Below, in pieces: positions 33,435-43,631 of a stretch of 64,000 bases of DNA; within the stretch, counting starts at the first letter, position 1, and each line of letters begins with the position of its first letter. The stretch covers positions 124,001-188,000 of the forward strand of contig JAIUPT010000035.1 in assembly GCA_022315425.1 (NCBI GenBank), in the 5' to 3' direction. A program made the translations under genes and the position numbers. Source of the stretch: Pseudevernia furfuracea. Taxonomy: Eukaryota > Ascomycota > Lecanoromycetes > Lecanorales > Parmeliaceae. The notes below the pieces were generated by a model. That model was not told where the DNA came from. It made no database searches and was given only the letters and a program-made list of their open reading frames with translations.

Positions 33435-34637
33435 TCAATGACCTCCTCCAAACCCTACGCTGCCCGCGCTCTCACCCACGTGGACGGCATCCTCGTCTTC
33501 CTCTGTTCCTCTGCCGCGTACTCCTGTGCCAGTTGTTGGTGGGATGCTGGCATTCGTGCTCACAGATCCACTCCTTGTTATGCCGGTTCCTGACTGTCGA
33601 CGACTGCTGAGGCTCCTTTCCAATTCCTGTATGCGTCTTCGCAAAGCTTCGTTCTCCCGCTTCACGATGTCGAGCTCGGATCGGTGATGGGCAGCTTCTT
33701 CGTAACGTTGCGTCGACGGGACGCGTATATTCCCTGCGTTTATAGTTTGCTGGGACGAGGATGAAGGTTGATTATGCGATGCTGAGCCAGAGTGTCGATG
33801 GGCATGGAGGTTGGGGAAGTGATCGCCTTGGTATAGCGAGGAAGACACAGAGGGCGAGGAAGCTTCGGATCGCCGCGACGCGACCGAACTTTGCCTGCTA
33901 AGAGGGTCTCGAGCGTACGAGTGTGGGGCTGTGGCGTCTCGCGCGGGTGCAATACCTGATACTGTGCTTCCGGCGACCCCTCCAGTCGTCCCAACGGTGC
34001 TTCCACTTGTCCCAGTATTACCAGTCGCTGTAGTCGCAGCTGTGTTTGAACTTCGAGCGCTCAGATTGGAGGATGACCGATGCCGCCGTGAGGGAGTAGG
34101 GTGACTGGCCCCTGACATTAGATGGTTTGCGTTCTGATCTGTACCATCAGGTAGACCCGCAGACGCGGAAGAGGTTGTCGATGCCACTGAAGCAGACTGT
34201 TGGCGTAGAAGAGAGAGCTCGCGCGTGAGCCGGTTGACCTAACAAGGACTCTCATGAGCGAGATGATTCCAACCAGTAAAGCGTCCTCAGCTTACCACTG
34301 CTTCTTGTTCCTTTTCAAGTTGCATATGCAGGTCTGCAGCGGTGAGAGGTCTGGGATGACGAAGAGGCCCTGCAAAGGATGGAGTCAGCTGGATAATCGA
34401 CTGCAAATGTATGTGTAGAGTATCTGCTCTCATACCGGGTCCAATGCCTACCCCAGTGTTGTCTCCAGAATTCATGTTTGCGAGAGGCTCCCTTGACAGA
34501 ATGGTGGGTGACTGGGCAGGAGGGGAAGTAGGAGCAGGGGGAGGAGCCATAGTGTCTCCAGCTCGTCGAGAGGATGTAGAGGCTATACGCCGAGGACTGT
34601 AGGGTGAAGGGGGCAGAGAATTAAGATCGGGAGCCAT
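33435..34637 (-). CDS. Coiled-coil, Ser-rich conserved fungal protein, 2-3 exons
   Basis: I do not recognise a named family. The Met at 34637 begins MAPDLNSLPPSPYSPRRIAS. An intron at 34295-34239 joins MQLEKEQEAVV to NRLTRELSLLRQQSAS, giving a short coiled coil. A second in-frame intron is likely at 34435-34370, since both splice sites are good and the result (GPGPLRHPRPLTAADLH) reads well. The middle is Ser/Thr/Gly-rich and disordered. A second coiled coil near the end is IVKRENEALRRRIQELERSL. The last 25 residues are acidic, then Gly-rich. Divergent from the Sip5-like gene 830 bp away. Probably a scaffold or regulator, by composition only. Confidence 0.7.
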
Positions 34638-35469
34638 GTTCCCTAAGTGTTGAAATATATGTGGATGTTTGTTCCTTTGGTGCTTCTCTGAAAGTGCCGA
34701 CTCAAGGGGCCATAGGGGCCATGAATGCAGAAGAAGCTCGAGTTGAACGCTGTAGATCTTTCTAGACCCTCTGATCGAACGGCCTTGATTTGTGATCCAC
34801 TGGGTTACTACCGACAGACAGTGATAACCGCCTTGAGTCTGATGCTGAGGTACATTAGAGTGCTACGAAGCGGGGTGCTTGGCATCCATCGATAAGAGAA
34901 TTGTGTCTTCCGAGTCTCCTTGTTGGAGAAATGCCTCTTTAGAAGGATTCAAACCTCCTATTCAACTTGCAATCTGTGTTTTGAGTATCACGCTGAAATT
35001 TGTCGCGTTGCAGTGCGTGATTTTGGTCGAGGTTGGATGAAACCCATCCTTTCCGTGAAGCTTGCCTTCGATACACCCGTCTCCGCCGAAGACTGTCGCC
35101 GTTGCATCGTATCACTGCAAACATCTTCTTAATCAGACTTCAACTCCACCGAGACATCAACCTAACCAAGCGAGGTTGTTGAACCTTCTTTCCTTCATGA
35201 TACGCCGAACACAAACACATCACTTTTCGTCATCCCGGATACATCCTGCCGTTGCAGATCCTGGTCAAAGCATGCTAACTCCTTATTGTCATCGCCCTCA
35301 ATGACAACGCAGTGCATAGAGCTCTGCGAATCATTTTGTGATCAATGATCATTGGGGCTGCACTCGGAAGACGCCCAGTCGATACCCGGGACAGCTGTCC
35401 ATCGTCAGAGGCTTCTCCATCCTCTCCCACAGCGTCTCTCCACGAACCGGGCTAGCTGACGAAAAAACC
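34638..35469. promoter_or_regulatory. Divergent intergenic region between coiled-coil protein and Sip5 genes
   Basis: 832 bp between two divergent start codons, so it should hold both promoters. No domain-bearing frame is present; open frames at 34920-35304 look like leader sequence. Confidence 0.5.
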
Positions 35470-38167
35470 ATGGGAAATTCGGCTACCAAAGAGCAAAGGC
35501 CGCATCCCGCACGCCTACGGCCGGCTGATGCCAGATCAGTCTCCTCTCCCGCCGGCTCTGGCCCAAGCTCTCCATCCTACCCGCCCTCTCTAGATCGCCC
35601 TTCACATCCGGTCTACAATGTGCGGACAGGTAGGGGCAGTCGACCAGATCTGTCAACACTGCTTGGGATGAGAGGCAATGTAGTTCCCGACACCTCCAGT
35701 CTGGAGACCCGCAGAGAGACCAAGCAAGAGAGGGAGGCAAGAAAGGTGGAGAAAGAAAGGGTGGCGAGGGAGAGGGAGCGTGAACGGAGCATGCGTGAAG
35801 AAAGTGTTGATGGAGGCTATCTTGTCACTCAGGGTGTCTACACGGGAATAGAGGACTACAATAAGGGCGTTGTGCGGCAATTGATGGTGGGCTACCCAAT
35901 GGATTGCCGGGGGGCATGAGTGCTAATGGAATCAGATTGAACGACGAGTAGCACCATTTTGGAGGGGTTTAAATGATCATTCCGAATCATGGACGGAGAA
36001 CCAGCTTGTTGCTGCTGCTAGAGGACGACCCATTCCTGCCCCAGACGAGATACCGGTTGAAGAAGAGCCTAAGTCGATGTCCAAGGCTGACTCGGAAGCA
36101 AAGACGTTGGATACAAACATCAACAATTTAACTGTACCCATAACATCGAGATCTCAGTCCCTCAACTCAGACACGTCCTCGAACCTCTCGCCATCCCAAT
36201 CCTCATTTCCACCAGGGGCTATGAACTCTCCTCAACCCTCGTCATCTTCCGGATCCGCATTATTCAGAGGCCGTGCAAAAACACTGGCGGCCCTTACGAC
36301 CGCTTCCAAGAGCTCTCAACCCGATATGACGCCTCGTGAAATAAATCTGCCAAAAGATCCATACGTTGCTGGTCAGCCTCTCGAGGCGTACTTGTACAAA
36401 GATGCTTCTGAATGCCCCATCTGCTTTCTCTATTATCCCCCGTACTTGAACAAGACTCGATGCTGCGATCAGGCTATTTGCTCCGAATGCTTCGTACAGA
36501 TCAAACGCCCAGATCCTCATCCTCCCGAACACGCCGATCCGACCGCTCCCCAACCCCCGCCAGCTGAGAATGCCAACGCAGAAAGGATCGATCCTGAAGA
36601 ATTAATATGTGAGCCGGCTGCTTGTCCGTTCTGCGTTCAGCCTGAATTTGGCGTCACGTATGACTCGCCACCCTTCCGTAGAGGACTGACATACGTCAAT
36701 CATGCGTCAAATCATCCTCTAGCCAACAGATCTTCGGCCATGTCCTCCGAATCTTCACTGGGTTCGGTCTTGAGTAACGGAGGACGCATGTCGCCAACTA
36801 ATGCTACACGTCGAAGAACGACATCAGTCTCCGCTACCTCTCCCTCCGTCATCACAACCGATAGGGTACGCCCGGACTGGCATCAGAAGCTGGCCGCCGC
36901 TAGAGCTCATACGGCTCGGCGGTCTGCAGCTGCCACAGCTCTACATACTGCGGCTTATTTGATGGGCAATCGTGGCCAAGAAAGCGATGGTCGAACTCCG
37001 GGCCCTTTTGGAAGACGCGGCATCCTTCGACGGACCAGTGGCGCAGATAATCCTGGGACCAGCTCTGCGCACCTGAATATGTTAGCACTGATGTCCGAGC
37101 GGTATGCAGCATCAGGCGCTGCCAGAGACGATGAAGGCGATTCCTCAATGGCACCCGGGCCTCGTGGAAGCTCCAGAAGAAGCAGAATGGACGATGTGGA
37201 AGAGATGATGATGATGGAAGCTATACGACTGAGTCTTGCTTCAGAGGAGGATAGACGAAAAAGAGAGGAGAAGGATGCACAAAAGAAAGCCAAAAAGAAG
37301 GATAAGGAAGACAGAAAGGCAGAAAAGAAGGCCAGAAAGACGGGTGTGTATCCGAGCAGCGCCAACGCAAGCGCTGCAGGGCTTGGAGGCAGTTCCAGTG
37401 AGGTATTCGTTGGCGGGATGGAGCCCTCCTCGTACTCGGGAAAAGGAAAGGGCGTCCAGCAGACAGAGTCAGACCAACGAGCTGCGAATGTTACGTCATC
37501 GCCCACGCCGACAGATCCAAAGGAACATCTCGAGCGCGCTCGGGCGCAGATACTTCCCAGCGACGCCCCTCCTCTCCCCTCTCCCTACTCCTCATCACCA
37601 TACCGACCATCACATCTACGAACTCTCTCAAATGCCTCTTCCTCAACCTCATCCATTGACGGTTCTGCTCCTGGGTCGTTGAAGGGTGACATCCGAGGAC
37701 AAGGATCCTCATTTGAAGTCTCGCCCAGCGCAAGTGGTGTCAATATACCTGCGGCGGCTTCAGCACAAGACACCTACATCTCAGGGACGCCTCCTGGTGG
37801 TGGAGCAGGCTTGGAGCCGATGTTCAACTTTCGTAGTCTCGCTGCAATGGTTGGGGATGAGAAATCAAAGGATGTTGCGCACGAAGAAAATGCTGGCCAA
37901 GACTATGGTCGCCCGAGAGGAGAAAGCTCCAGTAGTATGAATGATAAGGTCGACCAAGAGGAGGGAACATCAACAGAGATACACGATGGGCCTGGTTCGC
38001 AATCAATGGGCACATCTCAACCCACACCAGGCGAGGGACTACCCGCCTTCAAGCTTACAGCCGCTTCTCGGGGGAATTCCGACTTCGATAAGGCAGGCCA
38101 GCAAGTCGAATACGCAGGAGTCAACGATGCAGTTGTGGTGCAGGAACGATCCCAGACCTCAATATGA
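35470..38167 (+). CDS. SIP5: Sip5-like protein, 2 exons
   Basis: Homologue of yeast Sip5, which interacts with the Snf1 kinase and the Glc7 phosphatase in glucose signalling. The start at 35470 gives MGNSATKEQRPHPARLRPAD, a good N-myristoylation site and the usual Sip5 beginning; the longer frame from 35338 is leader. A 49-nt intron (35887-35935, TGCTAAT branch) joins VVRQLM to IERRVAPFWRGLND. The core, residues about 265-380, is a Cys-rich zinc-binding region: ECPICFLYYPPYLNKTRCCD, AICSECFVQI and CEPAACPFCVQPEFGVTY, RING-like. Further on are a basic/acidic helix (EDRRKREEKDAQKKAKKKDK) and long disordered Ser/Pro-rich parts. Total about 880 residues, longer than yeast Sip5 (about 490), as usual in filamentous fungi. 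Confidence 0.88.
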
Positions 38168-38460
38168 GATGCAAGAGCAACGACACGGCATGAATGCACG
38201 AAATTCTGGCTATGCTTGTGAAAAGGCGAGGTCTAAGAGGGCGCAAAAAATGTAGATAGAAGTCGTTGTCTTATTGGGTAGACGTTACTCCGTACAGCAT
38301 CAACAACAGCGGGAAGATCTTTCTCAACGCGCGAGGCAACACATAGGCGACATGCTCTCATCTACGCGAAATTTGGCGCGACAAGGAAGCGTCAGACCTC
38401 CTCGCCACACAGACTACACGTTCAACTTTCTCCCCTCGCTCCCAATCATTGTCTTTTGAG
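38168..38460. other. Spacer between the Sip5 and secreted-protein genes
   Basis: The 3' UTR of the Sip5-like gene and the promoter of the next gene, on the same strand. No gene seen. Confidence 0.4.
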
Positions 38461-39076
38461 ATGGATTTCCTCTATACAGCTTGTATTGTCGTCCATTTCT
38501 GCACGTTTGTTTTTGCGGCACCACGTCTCGCTCCACCATCTCTGTCACTACTCAACGGTCTAAACGTCAACCTCACGGCTCCTTTCAGTCTAACACAGCC
38601 CTTCTCTCCAAAGTAAGTCGCAATTTGTTCATCAAGACAACCAGCCAGGAGAATCCTCGAGGACGCAGGGCAAAGATAATGACATTAGCAGCCGCCTTCC
38701 TCCAGACCCCTTCGTCTACCACGTCCCCAACTCCGACGAAAGTGTCCGCTTCTACAGCTACGGCAACCTTTTACCTTGGAAAGACGTATTTCAAGTCTTC
38801 ATTAAAGCCAATCGCGAAATCGCAGCGCACGGGAGCTCGAACACACCCATACCCGACAATGTGGTCCAATATTGGTCGGGCAACGTGTTTATACTGTTGC
38901 ATCAGGGCGGTAGGATGACGTGGAAGGTGTGGGAGAGGGCGCTACAAGGTCTTGCGGATTTTGTGGAAATGTATGAGTATGTGGATATGGATTTCGATGT
39001 TGGGCAGACCGGGGTGGAGGAATTTTTTGGGACGGGGGTATTGGGGATGAGGAAGAGGAAGAGGGAGGGAGAATAG
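38461..39076 (+). CDS. Predicted small secreted protein, 2 exons
   Basis: Of unknown family. The correct frame starts at 38461 with MDFLYTACIVVHFCTFVFAA, a clear signal peptide, and is hidden if the intron is ignored. A 76-nt intron (38613-38688, GTAAGT..TTAG) joins PFSLTQPFSP to NSRLPPDPFVYHVPNSDE. The mature part has VRFYSYGNLLPWKDVFQVFI, PDNVVQYWSGNVFILLHQGG and MTWKVWERALQGLADFVEMY, a compact mixed alpha/beta domain without cysteines, then a basic end (RKRKREGE). About 180 residues. The start codon directly follows a stop in the same frame, supporting this start. Secretion is inferred; the function is not known. The 3' third of the gene is strongly G-rich. Confidence 0.75.
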
Positions 39077-39390
39077 TGCTAGTATTTGGTCGACGTAGAA
39101 TATACTCATTGTTTGAAGCTCTGGCATCTAGAGTACAGTATCTAATCACGTGATCACCAAGAATCTCAAATATGTCTGTCCTCTGTTTGAGTATTGTTGT
39201 CCTGTCAGAAACCGCCGTTAGACCCTTGCCACACTCAGCCCAGCAGAATGACGTGGGGCAACGTCCGAGGGGTCCACCTTTTGCACATTCCCCATACAAA
39301 CCACCTCTTCTGCCCTAGATTCCTACCAAATCTTTCAAATCATACACTCATATCCTCGAAACTACTTAACAAGCAAGTCACGAACACATC
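39077..39390. promoter_or_regulatory. Promoter region of the Vip1-like gene
   Basis: Spacer of 314 bp between two genes on the plus strand; no gene seen in it. Confidence 0.4.
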
Positions 39391-40450
39391 ATGTCGTCCA
39401 CCGTCGTCCATGTACGCACTCTGAAATTGTCGGGGAGCCCCAGCCTGCTGACTGGCTGAATTCCAGGTCAAGAACATTGCGCACAACACAAGCGAGAAAG
39501 AAGTGAGAGACTTCTTCAGCTTTTGGTGAGCTAAAAAGCTTTCTCACAAGCTTACCACAAGCTGACAGCCAATAGTGGAAAGATCACATCCCTCTCTGTG
39601 ACTCCTGCGTCCGAAGCCGAGAAAAGCCCGCAGAGTGCAACAGTCACCTTCGAGAAAGAGACGTAAGGATAAATCTAGCACCAAGCCAGTTAATTCACCT
39701 AGCTGATTTTCTTCTAGAGCCGCAAAGACAGCCCTCCTCCTCGATAATACCCAACTCGGCAGCTCCCAAGTCCAAGTCTCAAGCGCTGCTGGCATCAGTG
39801 AACTCGCCGGCACTGACACGGAAGATGCCGCCCGCGACGAGCATGACATCTCACAAGAAGATAAGCCGCGCTCGCGCATCGTTGCCGAGTACCTCGCGCA
39901 CGGCTACGTGATCAGCGACACCGCGATCCAACGTGCCATTGCTCTCGACAACAAGCACGGTGTCTCCAACCGCTTCACCAACGCCCTCACACAGTTCGAT
40001 GCGAAATACAAGGCGACTGATCGCGCCAAGGGTCTTGACCAGAGCTATGGTATCACGGATAAGGCGACTGCGGGATGGAGAGGCATCAACTCATACTTCG
40101 AGAAAGCGATGGGCACGCCTACTGGTCAGAAGCTCGCAAGTTTCTACACACAGAGCGACAAGCAGGTCCGAGATATCCACGCGGAGGCACGGCGTTTGGC
40201 GGATTTGAAGGGTGGAAAGGGCGGTAGCAGTATGGAGCAGAATGAGAAAACCATGGAGCATGTTCCTGGGTCCGAGAAGACGACTTGTCAGTGTGGAGGC
40301 AATACTGGCACATGCCCTTGTGCCGAGGGCAAGTGCGCGTGCAGTGGGTGCTCGAAGGCGGGGATCCATGGGGAGAAGACTGCTACTGGACCGTCTGATA
40401 TTGTAGCGGACACTTCGGGCGTGCAGCCATTGGGAGAGAAGACCACTTAG
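39391..40450 (+). CDS. Vip1-like RRM protein with Cys-rich tail, 4 exons
   Basis: RNA-recognition-motif protein of the fungal Vip1 family (in fission yeast a p53-antigen-related protein of unknown role). Exons 39391-39411, 39467-39525, 39576-39662 and 39718-40450 add to 300 codons. The first exon codes for only seven residues (MSSTVVH). The RRM covers about residues 5-80: VKNIAHNTSEKEVRDFFSFC, GKITSLSV, SATVTFEKETAAKTALLLDN. A conserved helical region follows (RAIALDNKHGVSNRFTNAL and DKATAGWRGINSYFEKAMG). Near the C-terminus CQCGGNTGTCPCAEGKCACS has eight Cys in 25 residues with CxC and CxxC spacing, like a metallothionein patch. The family call is firm; metal binding is an inference. Confidence 0.88.
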
Positions 40451-40771
40451 GTGGTGGAAAGCAGGGAATGATTCCTTTGATGACTTGATGGTTGAGCAAG
40501 CGTGATACTCCGTGGGCATTAAGAAAGCGACTGTCTGAGCAAGATAGTCTAGGATTTGCTAGAAGATGTTCCATGAACGTGCGCAAATAAGACACTGTCA
40601 TCTCGCTTCCTTCCTCACTGGTTTGCCTGGCACATTTCATTCTCGATAAGCAGCAAATTTGGCCCTAAACCTATTCTGCCTAGCGCCCTGTAGAATTCTT
40701 GGCCTTTCAGCTCGCGAATTTTTGACGGTTCTTTCACCATCACCAATTGAGTCAACATCTATCCCATCACC
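40451..40771. promoter_or_regulatory. Spacer and promoter of the mL50 gene
   Basis: 321 bp between two plus-strand genes, holding the end of the Vip1-like transcript and the promoter of the mitoribosomal gene. No gene seen. Confidence 0.4.
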
Positions 40772-42154
40772 ATGACTTCTGCCGGCCGTCTTAGCCTTGC
40801 AGGCCGTGCATTACCTCTGTCAGGTTATGTCTGCTTACAATGTCGGCTCCGAGCATCAACGGCTGTACGAACGACCAATCCATCAATCATCCTCCCCTAC
40901 GCTTCCGCCAGACATGCTAGCTGGGTGGACACTGATAAGCTACAGAAAAAGATATGGGGTACAGAGAGACCGCCAGGCCAAGAAGATCCGTACGGTAAAG
41001 AGAGCGTCTTTGATCAGAAGAGGAGGGAGAGGGAGCAAGAGAGGGAAAAGGGGGGGGAGCTTGTCCCGGTAGCTGATAGGGAGGTGGGAGAGCCCGAAGA
41101 TCAGACTGAGTACGTCGAAGCGACTACGGCTGAGGGCTTAGAGACGGTGGGTGGACCCGGGTGGGGGGCGAGGGAGTGGGAGGCGGAGGAAGGGAACTCA
41201 TTTCGAGGGTTTGCTCAACTCTCTTGCGAGCATTGCGACGTCCACTAATGTTCATGTTCTAGCTTTATGGAATCCGAGAGGATAGAGAGTCGAAATGAAA
41301 CGATTCTCGCAGTTCATCGAGCTCTAGTGGAGACCTACGCCTTGAAAGAAGCTGGACTACCATTGGTCATGGACTACGATCCGGTAGACCCCACGGACGA
41401 TTACGCCGAACTTGTGGCGAGAGGCGCAAAATTCGAGCAAGGTGCAAATGGACAGATGGCCTTGGTCCTTGAGAGCAGGGAGTTGCGACAATCTATATTG
41501 GAATGCGTTACACCGCAAGATCGCTCAAGCGACGGTGGTGCAATGGAAGACTCAGAAATCGAGGAGGAGGAAGAAATCACAGAGGAGGAAATGGAGTCTA
41601 GAGAAGCCGAGGAAACGCCGTCCCAGAATGTCAAGGAGGATGACGAGATCGATTTGGAATTTGAGAGCTCCGAACCACCAGTTCCAGACGAAGAGTTGTT
41701 CGATCCTGCAAGATTAGAAGATCGTGCAACCTTTATGCCCGCGAGCGATACTTGGCGCGATGTCTCATTGGAAGATGCAGCGATCAAATTTGCAGTGGGC
41801 GGCCCGTGATCTACGCTGCATGCATAAGAACCTTGCTGATCCACCTTTCTCTAGGTACTCAAGAGGGTGATGCAATTGACTGGAAGGCGCATTCCAGACC
41901 CTGACATCTCCGCCATCAGCACGCCAAAATCACTACTCGTTCACTTAGTCAAAAAGCCCAAACCAAAAAGGATTGCGGAAGCCCTTCTCAACTCGAATCA
42001 AGTTGCAGACCTTCCGAACGTGCAAATCCTCGACAAAAGATATGGTCCGATCGACCGAGAAATTGAGGTGGGAAGATGGAAGGTGATCAAAGAGGAGCTT
42101 GAGAAGAGAGGCTTGCCTGTTACTGGCAGAGCATATGTTCATAACGCGCTCTGA
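40772..42154 (+). CDS. Mitochondrial large-subunit ribosomal protein mL50, 3 exons
   Basis: Component of the mitochondrial 54S ribosomal subunit (mL50, MRPL13 in yeast). Exons 40772-41208, 41263-41794 and 41855-42154 add to 422 residues. The N-terminus is Arg/Ser/Ala-rich and lacks early acidic residues, a mitochondrial presequence ending near ARHASWVDTDKLQKKIWG. The middle (about residues 235-330) is very acidic. The conserved C-terminal domain includes VLKRVMQLTGRRIPDPDIS and LPNVQILDKRYGPIDREIEV, then GRWKVIKEELEKRGLPVTGR, the strongest family match. The protein is long compared with yeast MRPL13 (about 264 residues) because of the acidic insertion, as in other filamentous ascomycetes. Confidence 0.85.
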
Positions 42155-42941
42155 GGGATGGGGATCATTAACCACAACACAATGCAGCATCCTGCCAGCA
42201 GTCAGCACAACACATAAGCACGTGAGAACGCCATCTAATTCGACATTGACAAGTCTCGCTAAATCATTACATAATGATGGACGACGCACACGGCAGGGGC
42301 CAAATAATGATTGTGGTTGCATGCTGCTCAGCGCCAAAAGCTGTCAGTGGTCGCACGGGAAACGCTAAACCTTCCTAGGGTACCTCCGCCCGGGGCTAAT
42401 TGCGCCTCGGCTAACCTGTTGGGGGCAGGATTTGTACATGTTGACTGGACTCGGATGCAACCAGTACGGCAGTGCTACCACGGGAACCCATTATATCCAC
42501 TGATGGTTCATGTCTTCGAAACGTGCTACCACCATATTTGGAAATCTATCTTTGCTTACTTTACTCGCTTGTCAAAGTCAGAATAATATGAACATCTCAG
42601 ATTGGCTTCTAGATGCATGTGGCTTCCCTCCCATTGCTCACACCATTGCTCACACCATTGCTCATGACGGCTGCAACCTTCTCCGCGCTGCGGTCGTCGC
42701 TCGCTATCTTATCCTTTACGGCGCAGTCAGATGTTTTCTTTTCTTCCAACGCTATAACTTTAAGCTTCCTCTTCCTCAATTCTTCTGTTGGTCTAAGGAA
42801 AGTGTTTTGTATATTTGTACAGTGCTATAGCATATATATTTCCTTTTTCGGCTCTCTTTCTCTTTACATGCTTCTGTACCACAAACACGTTGTCCAACCT
42901 TTGTCTCTATCGACCGAATTTTCTTCTCTCCTGCTTACAAG
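42155..42941. other. Intergenic, promoter side of the secreted Cys protein
   Basis: No gene seen. A short tandem repeat (about CACACCATTGCT, three units) lies at 42637-42665. A pyrimidine-rich leader precedes the start at 42942. Confidence 0.4.
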
Positions 42942-43631
42942 ATGAACGGCCTATACCTCATCCTCCTCCTCTGTAACCTCGCCCATTCGTCACGAATCAT
43001 ACAGTCAAAATCCCAATCACAACCGCAATCAGCAAATTCAGGCCTATCATCATCGTCACCAATAACCTGCCTGCACGGCCAGTCATCCGAGTTCTCAGTG
43101 ACAGCCTACCCAGGCAGCTCCTGCGACGCCGACGTCCTGAACTTGATCGAGCTCCTCCCCAAAACACCCTACCCACTCTCCTGCCCCTCAACGCCACGAA
43201 ACACCAAATGCTTCCCCATCACGGAGCAGATTTCCACGGCACCCAATCCAGCCAACGCGCCATCCAAATGGCAAGACCTTTCCGAACAAAGCGCCCTTTC
43301 CAAATGGCAGAGGCTAGAACTACGCGGCAGAAAATCGCCATCGTCCCGCCTTCGGCGCTCGCTTTCATCATCATCACCTACGACGGAGAGCTATAAAGCG
43401 AGGAGCGTCCGCCTCATATGGCCAGACGAGATGACTCACGCCGTGTTTTATCTTGACGAGGGGTGCGAGTATGTGGATGATTGGAGGGAGGGAGAGGTGT
43501 CGCATGTGGGGAGGGGCAAGGGGGTGAGCGAGCAGTGTGTAGCGGTTGGGGAAGAGGGGCTTTGGGGGAGTGTGGAGTTCATGAGGGAAGAGGAATGGGA
43601 GGAGTGGAGTGCTATCGCGGAGAATGCCTGA
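42942..43631 (+). CDS. Predicted secreted protein with six cysteines
   Basis: A single-exon gene of 229 codons with no recognised domain. The first 16-17 residues (MNGLYLILLLCNLAHSS) form a signal peptide. The mature protein has six Cys: in PITCLHG, GSSCDAD, LSCPSTP, NTKCFPI, EGCEYVDD and SEQCVAV, enough for three disulfides, with a Ser/Arg-rich middle (RLRRSLSSSS) that may hold a Kex2-like site (RR). Small Cys-containing secreted proteins of plant- or insect-associated fungi are often effectors, but nothing shows that here. As in its neighbours, the coding strand turns from C-rich to G-rich, here near 43440. Confidence 0.65.
   Translation: MNGLYLILLLCNLAHSSRIIQSKSQSQPQSANSGLSSSSPITCLHGQSSEFSVTAYPGSSCDADVLNLIELLPKTPYPLSCPSTPRNTKCFPITEQISTAPNPANAPSKWQDLSEQSALSKWQRLELRGRKSPSSRLRRSLSSSSPTTESYKARSVRLIWPDEMTHAVFYLDEGCEYVDDWREGEVSHVGRGKGVSEQCVAVGEEGLWGSVEFMREEEWEEWSAIAENA

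Noticed and set aside
34940..34975. Possible reverse-strand tRNA B-box (GGTTTGAATCC)
   Set aside because: No cloverleaf can be built around it by eye.
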